Origin: Chitinophaga chungangae
Lineage (GTDB): Bacteria; Bacteroidota; Bacteroidia; Chitinophagales; Chitinophagaceae
Assembly (NCBI RefSeq): GCF_017742215.1
Contig: NZ_JAGHKP010000006.1
Span: 45,802-109,801 of the forward strand
Length of the DNA: 64,000 bases
Reading direction: 5' to 3'
Made by a program: the position numbers and the translations under genes. The notes beneath the pieces were generated by a model. The model did not search any database, had not been told where the DNA came from, and worked only from the letters and a program-made list of their open reading frames with translations. Positions within the stretch are counted from its first letter, which is position 1; each line of letters begins with the position of its first letter. Positions 1 to 6,655 of the stretch are shown one piece after another.

Positions 1-345
1 TGGGTGAAAGGCAAAAGCTCGGACACCTTTGCGCCGCTCGGCCCCTGGATGGTAACGAAAGACGAGATCAAAGACGTGCATAACCTGCGCCTGTGGCTGA
101 CCGTGAACGGTAAAAAAATGCAGGACGGGAATACCTCCAATTTCATTTTCAACGTTCCATTCGTGATATCGTACCTGAGCCAGTTCATGAGCCTGCTGCC
201 GGGCGACGTGATCTCCACCGGCACGCCCGCGGGCGTGGGCCTCGGCTTTAACCCGCAGATCTACCTGAAAGCGGGCGACGTGATCGAGCTGGGTATCGAC
301 GGATTGGGCACTTCGCGGCAGGAAGCAGTGGCCTGGACAAAATAA
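1..345 (+). CDS. Fumarylacetoacetate hydrolase family protein, C-terminal part (probable 2,4-diketo-3-deoxy-L-fuconate hydrolase)
   Basis: This is the last 114 codons of a gene that begins before the window; the frame is open from base 1. The residues visible are typical of the FAH fold: a GPW segment, a DGNTSNFIF stretch, the LLPGDVISTGTPAGVG motif that lines the metal site, and a GD(V)IE strand near the end. FAH-family enzymes cleave C-C bonds of 2,4-dioxo acids with a divalent metal. The role in L-fucose breakdown is inferred from the genes that follow it within a few bases (mutarotase, lactonase, SDR, FucP); in the oxidative L-fucose pathway this enzyme cleaves 2,4-diketo-3-deoxy-L-fuconate to pyruvate and L-lactate. 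A related FAH activity cannot be excluded because the N-terminal domain is missing. Confidence 0.85.
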   Translation, partial: WVKGKSSDTFAPLGPWMVTKDEIKDVHNLRLWLTVNGKKMQDGNTSNFIFNVPFVISYLSQFMSLLPGDVISTGTPAGVGLGFNPQIYLKAGDVIELGIDGLGTSRQEAVAWTK

Positions 346-352
346 AATCGTT

Positions 353-688
353 ATGAAACCGAAAAGATATGTTCTCGCGCTGGACCTGAAAGACGATCCG
401 GAACTGATCGCGGAATACCTCGAGATCCACAAGGCCGTGTGGCCGGACATACTCGCCAGCATCCGCGAAGCGGGCATTACCGCCTGTGATATGTTCAGGG
501 CCGGCACGCGCATGGTGATGATCCTCGAAGTGGACGACACGTTTTCGTTCGAGCGCAAAAACGCGATAGACGAGGGCAGCGCCATCGTACAAAAATGGGA
601 AGCCTTTATGTGGACGTTCCAGCAGGCCATTCCCTCCGCCAAACCCGGTGAAAAGTGGGTGTTGATGGACCAGTTTTTTTCTTTATAG
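353..688 (+). CDS. RhaM-type sugar mutarotase (probable L-fucose mutarotase)
   Basis: A 111-aa protein of the L-rhamnose mutarotase family (DUF718 fold). Visible family features are an N-terminal YVLALDLKDDP strand, the EIHKAVWPDI segment carrying the conserved His, a GI..CDMFR strand and a C-terminal MDQFF. These small dimeric ferredoxin-like enzymes interconvert alpha and beta anomers of 6-deoxy sugars in the cytoplasm. The gene lies 7 bp after the FAH gene and 21 bp before the lactonase, in the same operon. Because the operon carries FucP and a fucose-type dehydrogenase, L-fucose rather than L-rhamnose is the more likely substrate; RhaM-family mutarotases are known in oxidative L-fucose clusters. 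The substrate is an inference from context. Confidence 0.85.
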   Translation: MKPKRYVLALDLKDDPELIAEYLEIHKAVWPDILASIREAGITACDMFRAGTRMVMILEVDDTFSFERKNAIDEGSAIVQKWEAFMWTFQQAIPSAKPGEKWVLMDQFFSL

Positions 689-709
689 CTTCAAGACTAT
701 TTCAACGTT

Positions 710-1540
710 ATGATCATAGACGCTCATCAGCATTTCTGGCAGTTCGATCCCGTGCGCGACGCATGGATCACCGAGGAAATGCAAACGATCCGGAAGGATT
801 TTTTACCCGAAGACCTCAAACCCGTGCTGGAAAAGAACGGGGTAGACGGCTGCGTGGCCGTGCAGGCGGATCAGAGCGAAACGGAAACGGATTTCCTGCT
901 GCAGCTCGCCAATGAAAATGATTTTATCAAAGGCGTAGTGGGCTGGGCAGACCTCCGCGGCGCCGATATTAAAAGCAGGCTGGAACATTACTCGAAGTTC
1001 CCGCTGCTGAAAGGTTTCCGTCATATCGTACAAGGCGAGCCGGATAAAAATTTCCTGCTGCGCGACGATTTCGGCAATGGCATCAAAGCCCTTGCGGAAT
1101 ACGATTTTACATACGACATTCTCGTGTACCCGCACCAATTGCCCGCCGTGGGCGAGTTCGTGAAAAAGTTCCATGAACAGCCGCTGGTGATCGACCATCT
1201 TGCCAAACCCGATTTCGAAACGGGCGAGTTAAAAAGTTGGGAACAGCACATCCGCAACATCGCGCGGTATAAGAACGTGTATTGCAAGCTTAGCGGAATG
1301 GTCACCGAAGCGGACCTGCAAAACTGGGAATACGAAGATTTTGTGCCGTTCCTCGAAGTGGCGCTGGAAGCATTCGGGCCGGACAGGCTCATGTTCGGAT
1401 CAGACTGGCCGGTATGCCTGCTGGCGGCGGAATACGAAGAAGTGATCGGCATCGTGCGGCAATTCGTTGGCAAACTTTCTGCGTCTGAACAAACGCAGAT
1501 CATGGGAGGCAATGCCGCGGAATTTTATAAACTCAAATAA
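710..1540 (+). CDS. Amidohydrolase family 2 lactonase (probable L-fuconolactonase)
   Basis: A 276-aa protein of the amidohydrolase (COG3618) family. It opens with the metal-binding IDAHQHFW motif, has VIDHLAKP about two thirds in and ends with the FGSDWPVC motif that supplies the catalytic Asp. Members hydrolyse sugar lactones; in L-fucose oxidation this step opens L-fucono-1,5-lactone to L-fuconate. Length matches the family. It sits between the mutarotase and an SDR dehydrogenase that would make the lactone. The substrate assignment rests on the operon, not on residues I can identify as fucose-specific. Confidence 0.88.
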   Translation: MIIDAHQHFWQFDPVRDAWITEEMQTIRKDFLPEDLKPVLEKNGVDGCVAVQADQSETETDFLLQLANENDFIKGVVGWADLRGADIKSRLEHYSKFPLLKGFRHIVQGEPDKNFLLRDDFGNGIKALAEYDFTYDILVYPHQLPAVGEFVKKFHEQPLVIDHLAKPDFETGELKSWEQHIRNIARYKNVYCKLSGMVTEADLQNWEYEDFVPFLEVALEAFGPDRLMFGSDWPVCLLAAEYEEVIGIVRQFVGKLSASEQTQIMGGNAAEFYKLK

Positions 1541-1554
1541 AAAGTATAGCAACA

Positions 1555-2340
1555 ATGAATCTCGGGTTACAGGATAAAGTAGTGATCGTTACCGGCGGCG
1601 CCAAAGGCATCGGCGAAGCCATTGCAAAACTCGTTGCCGCCGAAGGTGCGGTTGCCGTGATAGCGGGCCGCAAAGCGGAAGACAACGACAAAACCGTGGC
1701 TGCCATCCGCCAGCTGGGCGGAAAAGCGTTCGGCATACAGGCCGAGCTGGGCGTTATGGAAGATTGCAAAAAGGTGATCGACATTACCGTGAAGGAGTTT
1801 GGCAAAATAGACGGCCTGATCAACAACGCCGGCGCTAACGACGGCGTGGGACTGGAAAGCGGGAGCCCGGAGCGATTCATGGCTTCCCTGCAAAACAACC
1901 TCAGTCATTATTACAACCTCGCGCATTTCGCGCTGCCTTACCTGAAAGCGACCAAAGGCAACATCGTGAACATCGGTTCCAAAGTGGCCGCCACAGGGCA
2001 GGGCAACACATCCGGCTACGCCGCTTCCAAAGGCGCCATCAACGCGCTTACCCGCGAATGGGCCGTGGAGCTGCTGCCGTATTCCGTGCGTGTGAACACG
2101 GTTATTCCTGCCGAAGTGTGGACGCCGCTGTATGAAACCTGGATCAAATCATTGCCCAACCCGGAAGAGAAACTGAAATCCATCGTATCGAAAATACCTT
2201 TGGAGCACAGGATGACCACTTCCGAAGAGATCGCGGCGATGACGGTGTTCCTGCTCAGCGGCCTTTCTTCCCACACTACGGGGCAGATCGTGTATGTAGA
2301 CGGCGGTTATACGCATCTCGACCGTTCCATCAACGAATAA
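1555..2340 (+). CDS. SDR-family dehydrogenase (probable L-fucose dehydrogenase)
   Basis: A 261-aa classical short-chain dehydrogenase. The Rossmann motif TGGAKGIGEA is at residues about 13-22, NNAG follows near residue 90, the catalytic Ser lies in NIGSK and the YAASK motif supplies Tyr and Lys. The segment after the active site, with a WTPLYE stretch following a VIPAEV turn, resembles L-fucose dehydrogenases of the HSD17B14-like group. This would oxidise L-fucopyranose to L-fucono-lactone, feeding the neighbouring lactonase. An alternative is 2-keto-3-deoxy-L-fuconate dehydrogenase, another SDR of the same pathway. The gene starts 14 bp after the lactonase. Confidence 0.82.
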   Translation: MNLGLQDKVVIVTGGAKGIGEAIAKLVAAEGAVAVIAGRKAEDNDKTVAAIRQLGGKAFGIQAELGVMEDCKKVIDITVKEFGKIDGLINNAGANDGVGLESGSPERFMASLQNNLSHYYNLAHFALPYLKATKGNIVNIGSKVAATGQGNTSGYAASKGAINALTREWAVELLPYSVRVNTVIPAEVWTPLYETWIKSLPNPEEKLKSIVSKIPLEHRMTTSEEIAAMTVFLLSGLSSHTTGQIVYVDGGYTHLDRSINE

Positions 2341-2388
2341 AATATCAACCACGATAAATTCCACATTCATCACCTAAAACGCAATAAC

Positions 2389-3636
2389 ATGGCAGGCGGC
2401 GCAGCTTCCACAACCAGTTATACCACCACCGGCCCGAAAAACGGGCAGAAATACCTGTTTCCCTTCATACTGGTGACCAGCCTCTTTTTTATGTGGGGCC
2501 TGGCTTACGGCCTGCTGGACGTGTTGAACAAACATTTCCAGAATGCTTTGTCTATCGACAAGGCGCGGTCTACGCTGCTGCAGGGCGCTTATTTCGGCGC
2601 GTATTTTTTGATGGCGTTGCCGGCCGGCCTTTTGATGAAACGCTTCGGGTATAAATCGGGCATCATCTTCGGTTTGCTTTTATACGCCGCGGGCGCTGCG
2701 TTGTTTTACCCTTCCGCGCACTACGCCAACTTCGATTTTTTCCTGCTGGCGCTTTTTATCCTCGCTTCGGGCCTCGCTTTCCTTGAAACGGCGGCTAACC
2801 CTTACGTAACGGTGCTGGGCGACAAAGCCACTTCCGAACAGCGTTTGAACCTGAGCCAGTGTTTCAACGGCCTGGGGTCTTTCCTCGGCCCCGTGATCGG
2901 CGCGCAATTGTTTTTCCATGGGGGAGAAGGGGCCGCGGCTTCTTCAGACCTGGGTTCCGTACAGCTGGTGTATATCGTGATGGCCATAGTAGTGCTGCTG
3001 ATCGCTTTCCTGTTTTACCGCACCACGCTGCCGGAGATCACCGCCGCTGATGACAATAAAAATGCGGCTGCAGGCGCTGCGAAACCGCTTTTTCAACACC
3101 GTCATTTTGTATGGGGCATCATCGCGCAGTTCTTTTACGTTGCGGCGCAGGTGGGCATCGGGGCTTTGTTTATCAATTATGTGACCGAACATATGGAAGG
3201 CGGGAACGACAAAGACGCGTCTTACCTGCTGAGCGTATCGCTGGCATTGTTTACCGCGGGCCGTTTCGCGGGCACCGCCATTATGCGGAAAGTGGCGCCC
3301 AACGCACTGCTTACCGCTTACGCGCTTATCAACATCGTATTGTGCGCGGTCGTGATCATGGGGCATGGCATTGTTGCCGTAACCGCCTTGGTGGCGATCT
3401 TCTTTTTTATGTCGATTATGTTCCCGACCATTTTCGCGCTGGGCGTGAAAGACCTCGGGCCGCACACCAAAACCGGCTCGTCGTTCATTATCATGTCCAT
3501 TGCCGGCGGCGCATTTGTGCCGTATGTTATGGGCACGCTGGCGAAAGACCATTCCACCGCATTTTCCTTCATCGTTCCGCTGATCTGTTTCGTGATCGTG
3601 CTGTTCTACGGCGCAAGAGGCTACCGGACGAGATAA
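2389..3636 (+). CDS. fucP: L-fucose:H+ symporter permease, FucP family
   Basis: A 415-aa major facilitator protein with about 12 hydrophobic segments. The first carries the FucP-family sequence FFMWGLAYGLLDVLNKHF, and ETAANPYVTVLG follows near residue 140, both hallmarks of the FucP/GluP subfamily. It imports L-fucose across the inner membrane with protons. As the last gene of the fucose operon, 48 bp after the dehydrogenase and just ahead of a strong terminator, it would supply substrate to the four upstream enzymes. Specificity within the subfamily (fucose, galactose, glucose) is inferred from context. Confidence 0.9.
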   Translation: MAGGAASTTSYTTTGPKNGQKYLFPFILVTSLFFMWGLAYGLLDVLNKHFQNALSIDKARSTLLQGAYFGAYFLMALPAGLLMKRFGYKSGIIFGLLLYAAGAALFYPSAHYANFDFFLLALFILASGLAFLETAANPYVTVLGDKATSEQRLNLSQCFNGLGSFLGPVIGAQLFFHGGEGAAASSDLGSVQLVYIVMAIVVLLIAFLFYRTTLPEITAADDNKNAAAGAAKPLFQHRHFVWGIIAQFFYVAAQVGIGALFINYVTEHMEGGNDKDASYLLSVSLALFTAGRFAGTAIMRKVAPNALLTAYALINIVLCAVVIMGHGIVAVTALVAIFFFMSIMFPTIFALGVKDLGPHTKTGSSFIIMSIAGGAFVPYVMGTLAKDHSTAFSFIVPLICFVIVLFYGARGYRTR

Positions 3637-3654
3637 CCGCATTAAATCTTCTTA

Positions 3655-3691
3655 AAACGCCGCAAAGCCGCCCGGTTTTGCGGCGTTTTTT
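3655..3691 (+). terminator. Rho-independent terminator after fucP
   Basis: A 12-bp stem (3655-3666 paired with 3677-3688) has a 10-nt loop and ends in a T run. It closes the fucose operon. The next gene starts only 29 bp later. Confidence 0.85.
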
Positions 3692-3719
3692 GCGTAAATT
3701 AGTAGCACAACTCCGGACC

Positions 3720-4463
3720 ATGAAGCCATATTACCTGCTCCCCCTGCTCTTTTTATTTTGCATCGCCTGTAAAAAGGACAAGCAGGAGCAGAAGGGCAAC
3801 ATCCAGATCAACTTCAAAAACGTCGTCAACGGCGTGCCCCTTACACTGAATACCGCCAATTATACCAATGCAAACGGGGAAACCTTCACCGTCACCACTT
3901 TCAAATACTACATCAGCAACATTTCCCTCGTAAAGATGGACAACAGCACCCTGCGCATTCCCGACACTTACTTTCTGGTAGATGAAAGCACCGCCGCTTC
4001 CAAAAACATCTCTTTCCAGGCGCCTGTGGGCGAATACAGGGGCATTTCGTTCAAAATAGGAGTAGACAGCACGCGGAACGTCAGCGGCGCGCAAACCGGC
4101 GCCTTAGACCCTGTGAACGGCATGTTCTGGAGCTGGAACAGCGGCTACATCATGGCAAAGATGGAAGGCGCCAGCCCCGCGTCCGCGGCGGCAGACAAAA
4201 CCCTTACTTTTCACATCGGCGGGTTCAAAGGCAACTTCAACGCCGTGCAAAACGTAGACCTGGTAAGCCCGATCAGCCTGAACGTTGGGCTGCAGCGCCA
4301 CCCGCAGCTCACGCTTACCGCAGACCTGTACAACTGGTTCACCGGCATCAACCTGATCAGGTTCAGTGACAACGCAACGGTGCACGTGCCCGGCGAACTG
4401 GCCTGGAAGATCTCGATGAATTACCGCACCATGTTCAGAATTACAGACGTAACCGACCTTTGA
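3720..4463 (+). CDS. MbnP-like lipoprotein
   Basis: A 247-aa exported lipoprotein. The N-terminus has a short hydrophobic segment ending in a lipobox with Cys at residue 17 (FCIAC) followed by Lys-rich residues. The mature part matches the MbnP family: an early INFKNVVNGVPL strand, FKYYISNISL, and a central NGMFWSWNSGYI block rich in Trp. MbnP proteins bind copper, and a conserved Trp is oxidised to kynurenine by the partner di-heme enzyme MbnH. That partner is encoded immediately downstream with a 4-nt overlap. No methanobactin genes are near. The start at 3720 puts the signal peptide directly at the N-terminus; the frame is open further upstream but that part runs through fucP and its terminator. 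Family assignment is good; copper binding here is an inference. Confidence 0.8.
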   Translation: MKPYYLLPLLFLFCIACKKDKQEQKGNIQINFKNVVNGVPLTLNTANYTNANGETFTVTTFKYYISNISLVKMDNSTLRIPDTYFLVDESTAASKNISFQAPVGEYRGISFKIGVDSTRNVSGAQTGALDPVNGMFWSWNSGYIMAKMEGASPASAAADKTLTFHIGGFKGNFNAVQNVDLVSPISLNVGLQRHPQLTLTADLYNWFTGINLIRFSDNATVHVPGELAWKISMNYRTMFRITDVTDL

Positions 4464-5503
4464 CGAAATACTTCATATACGCATGCTGCCTGTTCCTCCT
4501 CATCTGGAGCTGCCGGCGAAACGGGGACGTGAAGCCCGGGCCGACGCCTTATACCCTTCAGCTTCCGTCTAATTTCCCCGCGCCGGTTTACGACATGAGC
4601 GGCAACCCGCTCACTAAAGAAGGCATTGCGCTGGGCAGGCGTTTATTTTACGATCCGCGCCTTTCCCGCGACAGCACCGTTTCCTGCGGCTTCTGCCACC
4701 AGCAGTTCGCCGCCTTCGCGCACTTCGATCACCCGATCAGTCATGGTATAGACAACCGCAACGGCTTCCGCTCAGTGCCCGGCCTGTTCAACCTCATCTG
4801 GCAGAAAGATTTTATGTGGGATGGCGGGGTGAACCACCTCGAAATACAACCGCTCACGCCCATCACCGACCCGAACGAAATGGGGGAAGACCTGGCCAGG
4901 CTGATCGGCCGGCTGAACGCAGACCGGAAATACCGCGGCCTTTTCAGCGACGCATTCGGGGAAGGGGAGATCAATTCGCAAAAACTGTTCAAAGCCCTCG
5001 CGCAATTCATGGCCACCATGAACTCCTTCAATTCGAAATACGACAGCGTGATGCGCCACGCTCCCGGTGTGCAATTCACCGCCGAGGAAGCGGGCGGCTA
5101 CGCCACTTTCCAGGCCAAATGCGCAGCCTGCCACAAAGAGCCCCTGTTTACCGACGGTTCGTTCCGCAACAACGGTCTTCCCTACAACCCCTACCTGCAC
5201 GACGCGGGCCGTATGCGCATCACGAACAGCACAGACGATTACCTCAAATTTAAGGTGCCTTCGCTGCGGAATGTGATCAAAAGCCCGCCTTATATGCACG
5301 ATGGCAGGTTTTATGACCTGTTCGACGTATTTTTGCATTATTCCGACAGCGTAGTGCAAACCCCGACCATAGACCCGTTAGTGAAAAACCGCATACCATT
5401 GAGCAGCAAAGAGCAGCGGGAACTGTACCTTTTCCTGAATACGCTCACCGATCCCGGGTTTATCAACAGCAAGTCTTTAAGCGAAATCTTGATAACTGAT
5501 TGA
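4460..5503 (+). CDS. Di-heme cytochrome c peroxidase-like enzyme (MbnH/MauG type)
   Basis: A 347-aa lipoprotein (lipobox ending LIWSC) of the bacterial di-heme peroxidase/MauG superfamily. Two c-type heme sites are present, CGFCH near residue 73 and CAACH near residue 223. The family's FKVPSLRNV and PYMHDGRF motifs lie near residues 265-285. The start is a TTG that overlaps the upstream stop as TTGA, indicating translational coupling. The tight pairing with an MbnP-like protein suggests it is an MbnH-type enzyme that oxidises Trp in its partner, using peroxide or high-valent heme. A simple hydrogen peroxide-removing peroxidase is the alternative. Heme attachment would occur in the periplasm. 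Confidence 0.85.
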   Translation: MTKYFIYACCLFLLIWSCRRNGDVKPGPTPYTLQLPSNFPAPVYDMSGNPLTKEGIALGRRLFYDPRLSRDSTVSCGFCHQQFAAFAHFDHPISHGIDNRNGFRSVPGLFNLIWQKDFMWDGGVNHLEIQPLTPITDPNEMGEDLARLIGRLNADRKYRGLFSDAFGEGEINSQKLFKALAQFMATMNSFNSKYDSVMRHAPGVQFTAEEAGGYATFQAKCAACHKEPLFTDGSFRNNGLPYNPYLHDAGRMRITNSTDDYLKFKVPSLRNVIKSPPYMHDGRFYDLFDVFLHYSDSVVQTPTIDPLVKNRIPLSSKEQRELYLFLNTLTDPGFINSKSLSEILITD

Positions 5504-5587
5504 TAATTAATTAGATAAGAATAATTTAACATTTTGGGAACATATCTTTAACCGTTTTTGGCAGGAATTTTGCCAATTCCCCATGTC

Positions 5588-6037
5588 ATGTTAAAAAATG
5601 TATTAAATAAAATTGTGAAGTATGCAGCGGCAGCGTTGTTGGTCCTTGCCATAGGCGCCGTTCCCGCAATGGCGCAGCGGAAAGTGACCACATCGCCCAA
5701 ATCGCCCGCCACGGGAATCGCGAGCTATTACGCCCAGAAGTTCCATGGCAGGAAAACCGCCAGCGGCGAGATTTTTGATAACACTGCCATGACGGCGGCG
5801 CATAACACGCTCCCGCTCGGCACCATGATCAAGGTGACCAATATCCGGAACAACCGTTGGGTGATCGTGAAAGTGACGGACCGCCTGCACGCGGCTAACC
5901 GCAGGATCGTGGACCTTACGCAGGCCGCGGCCAAACAGCTCGGTTTTATCCACTGGGGAATTACCAAAGTACGGGTGGAAGTGGTTAGCAAAGAATTTGT
6001 GAACAGCCTTCCTTTCTGGGAAATGGCGTTGAATTAA
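5588..6037 (+). CDS. RlpA-like septal ring / double-psi beta-barrel protein
   Basis: A 149-aa exported protein. A signal peptide with a hydrophobic core (residues about 11-27) ends at AMAQ. The mature part is a single double-psi beta-barrel: GIASYYAQKFHGRKTASGE, then AAHNTLPLGT and VKVTDR, the usual RlpA signature. RlpA proteins bind or cleave denuded glycan strands of peptidoglycan; this one lacks the C-terminal SPOR domain of the E. coli form. The ATG at 5588 is chosen because it begins the signal peptide; the frame is open to a TTG at 5558 but that extension is not signal-like. An inverted repeat TTGGCA...TGCCAA (5558-5576) lies just upstream. Confidence 0.88.
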   Translation: MLKNVLNKIVKYAAAALLVLAIGAVPAMAQRKVTTSPKSPATGIASYYAQKFHGRKTASGEIFDNTAMTAAHNTLPLGTMIKVTNIRNNRWVIVKVTDRLHAANRRIVDLTQAAAKQLGFIHWGITKVRVEVVSKEFVNSLPFWEMALN

Positions 6038-6060
6038 ACAGCCGTTTATTATGCTTATAA

Positions 6061-6097
6061 AAAAATTGCCGGTCAACCGACCGGCAATTTTTTTTTA
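6061..6097. terminator. Bidirectional terminator between rlpA-like gene and tag
   Basis: A 14-bp stem (6061-6074 with 6079-6092), AACC loop, with A and T tracts on the two sides, serves both convergent genes. It overlaps the last codon region of tag. Confidence 0.88.
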
Positions 6098-6655
6098 CGG
6101 GTGATATTTCCAGCAGCCCTGCACATGGTCGTTCACCATGCCGGTAGCCTGCATGTAAGCGTAACAGATCGTGGAGCCGACGAATTTAAAGCCTCTTTTC
6201 AGCAGGTCTTTGCTCATGGCGTCGGATATCTCCGTTTTGGCGGGCACCTGCGAAGTGCTTTTAAAACGGTTCAATACGGGTTTGTGATCTACGAAGCCCC
6301 AGATGTACCGGTCGAAGCTCCCGAACTCCTTTTGCACGGCCAGGAAGGATTTGGCATTGGCGATACAGGCCCGCACCTTCAGTTGGTTGCGGATGATGCC
6401 GGGGTCCTGCAATAATTTTTCTACTTTTTTATCGGTGTACTTCACGATCTTTTGCGCGTCCCAGTTGTCGAACGCTTTGCGGTAGTTTTCCCTTTTGACG
6501 AGCACGGTATACCAGCTGAGGCCGGCCTGCGCGCCTTCCAGGCAAAGCATTTCGAACAATTGTGTATCGTCGTGGCAGGGCGTGCCCCATTCTTTGTCAT
6601 GGTAATCCATGTACAACTGGTCTTTGGTGCTCCAGCCGCATCGTTGTTTTTCCAT
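6095..6655 (-). CDS. tag: DNA-3-methyladenine glycosylase I
   Basis: A 186-aa base-excision repair enzyme that removes 3-methyladenine from DNA. It starts MEKQRCGW, has YHDKEWG, the LEGAQAGLSW helix-hairpin-helix region that contacts the base, and a C-terminal YAYMQATGMVNDH with the conserved zinc-ligand His and a later Cys-His region. Length matches E. coli Tag. I place the start at 6655, where the ATG overlaps the stop of the upstream DUF4954 gene by one base (TAATG); an in-frame start 12 bp upstream is less likely. It is the third gene of a glmS-DUF4954-tag unit. Confidence 0.93.
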   Translation of the reverse strand: MEKQRCGWSTKDQLYMDYHDKEWGTPCHDDTQLFEMLCLEGAQAGLSWYTVLVKRENYRKAFDNWDAQKIVKYTDKKVEKLLQDPGIIRNQLKVRACIANAKSFLAVQKEFGSFDRYIWGFVDHKPVLNRFKSTSQVPAKTEISDAMSKDLLKRGFKFVGSTICYAYMQATGMVNDHVQGCWKYHP

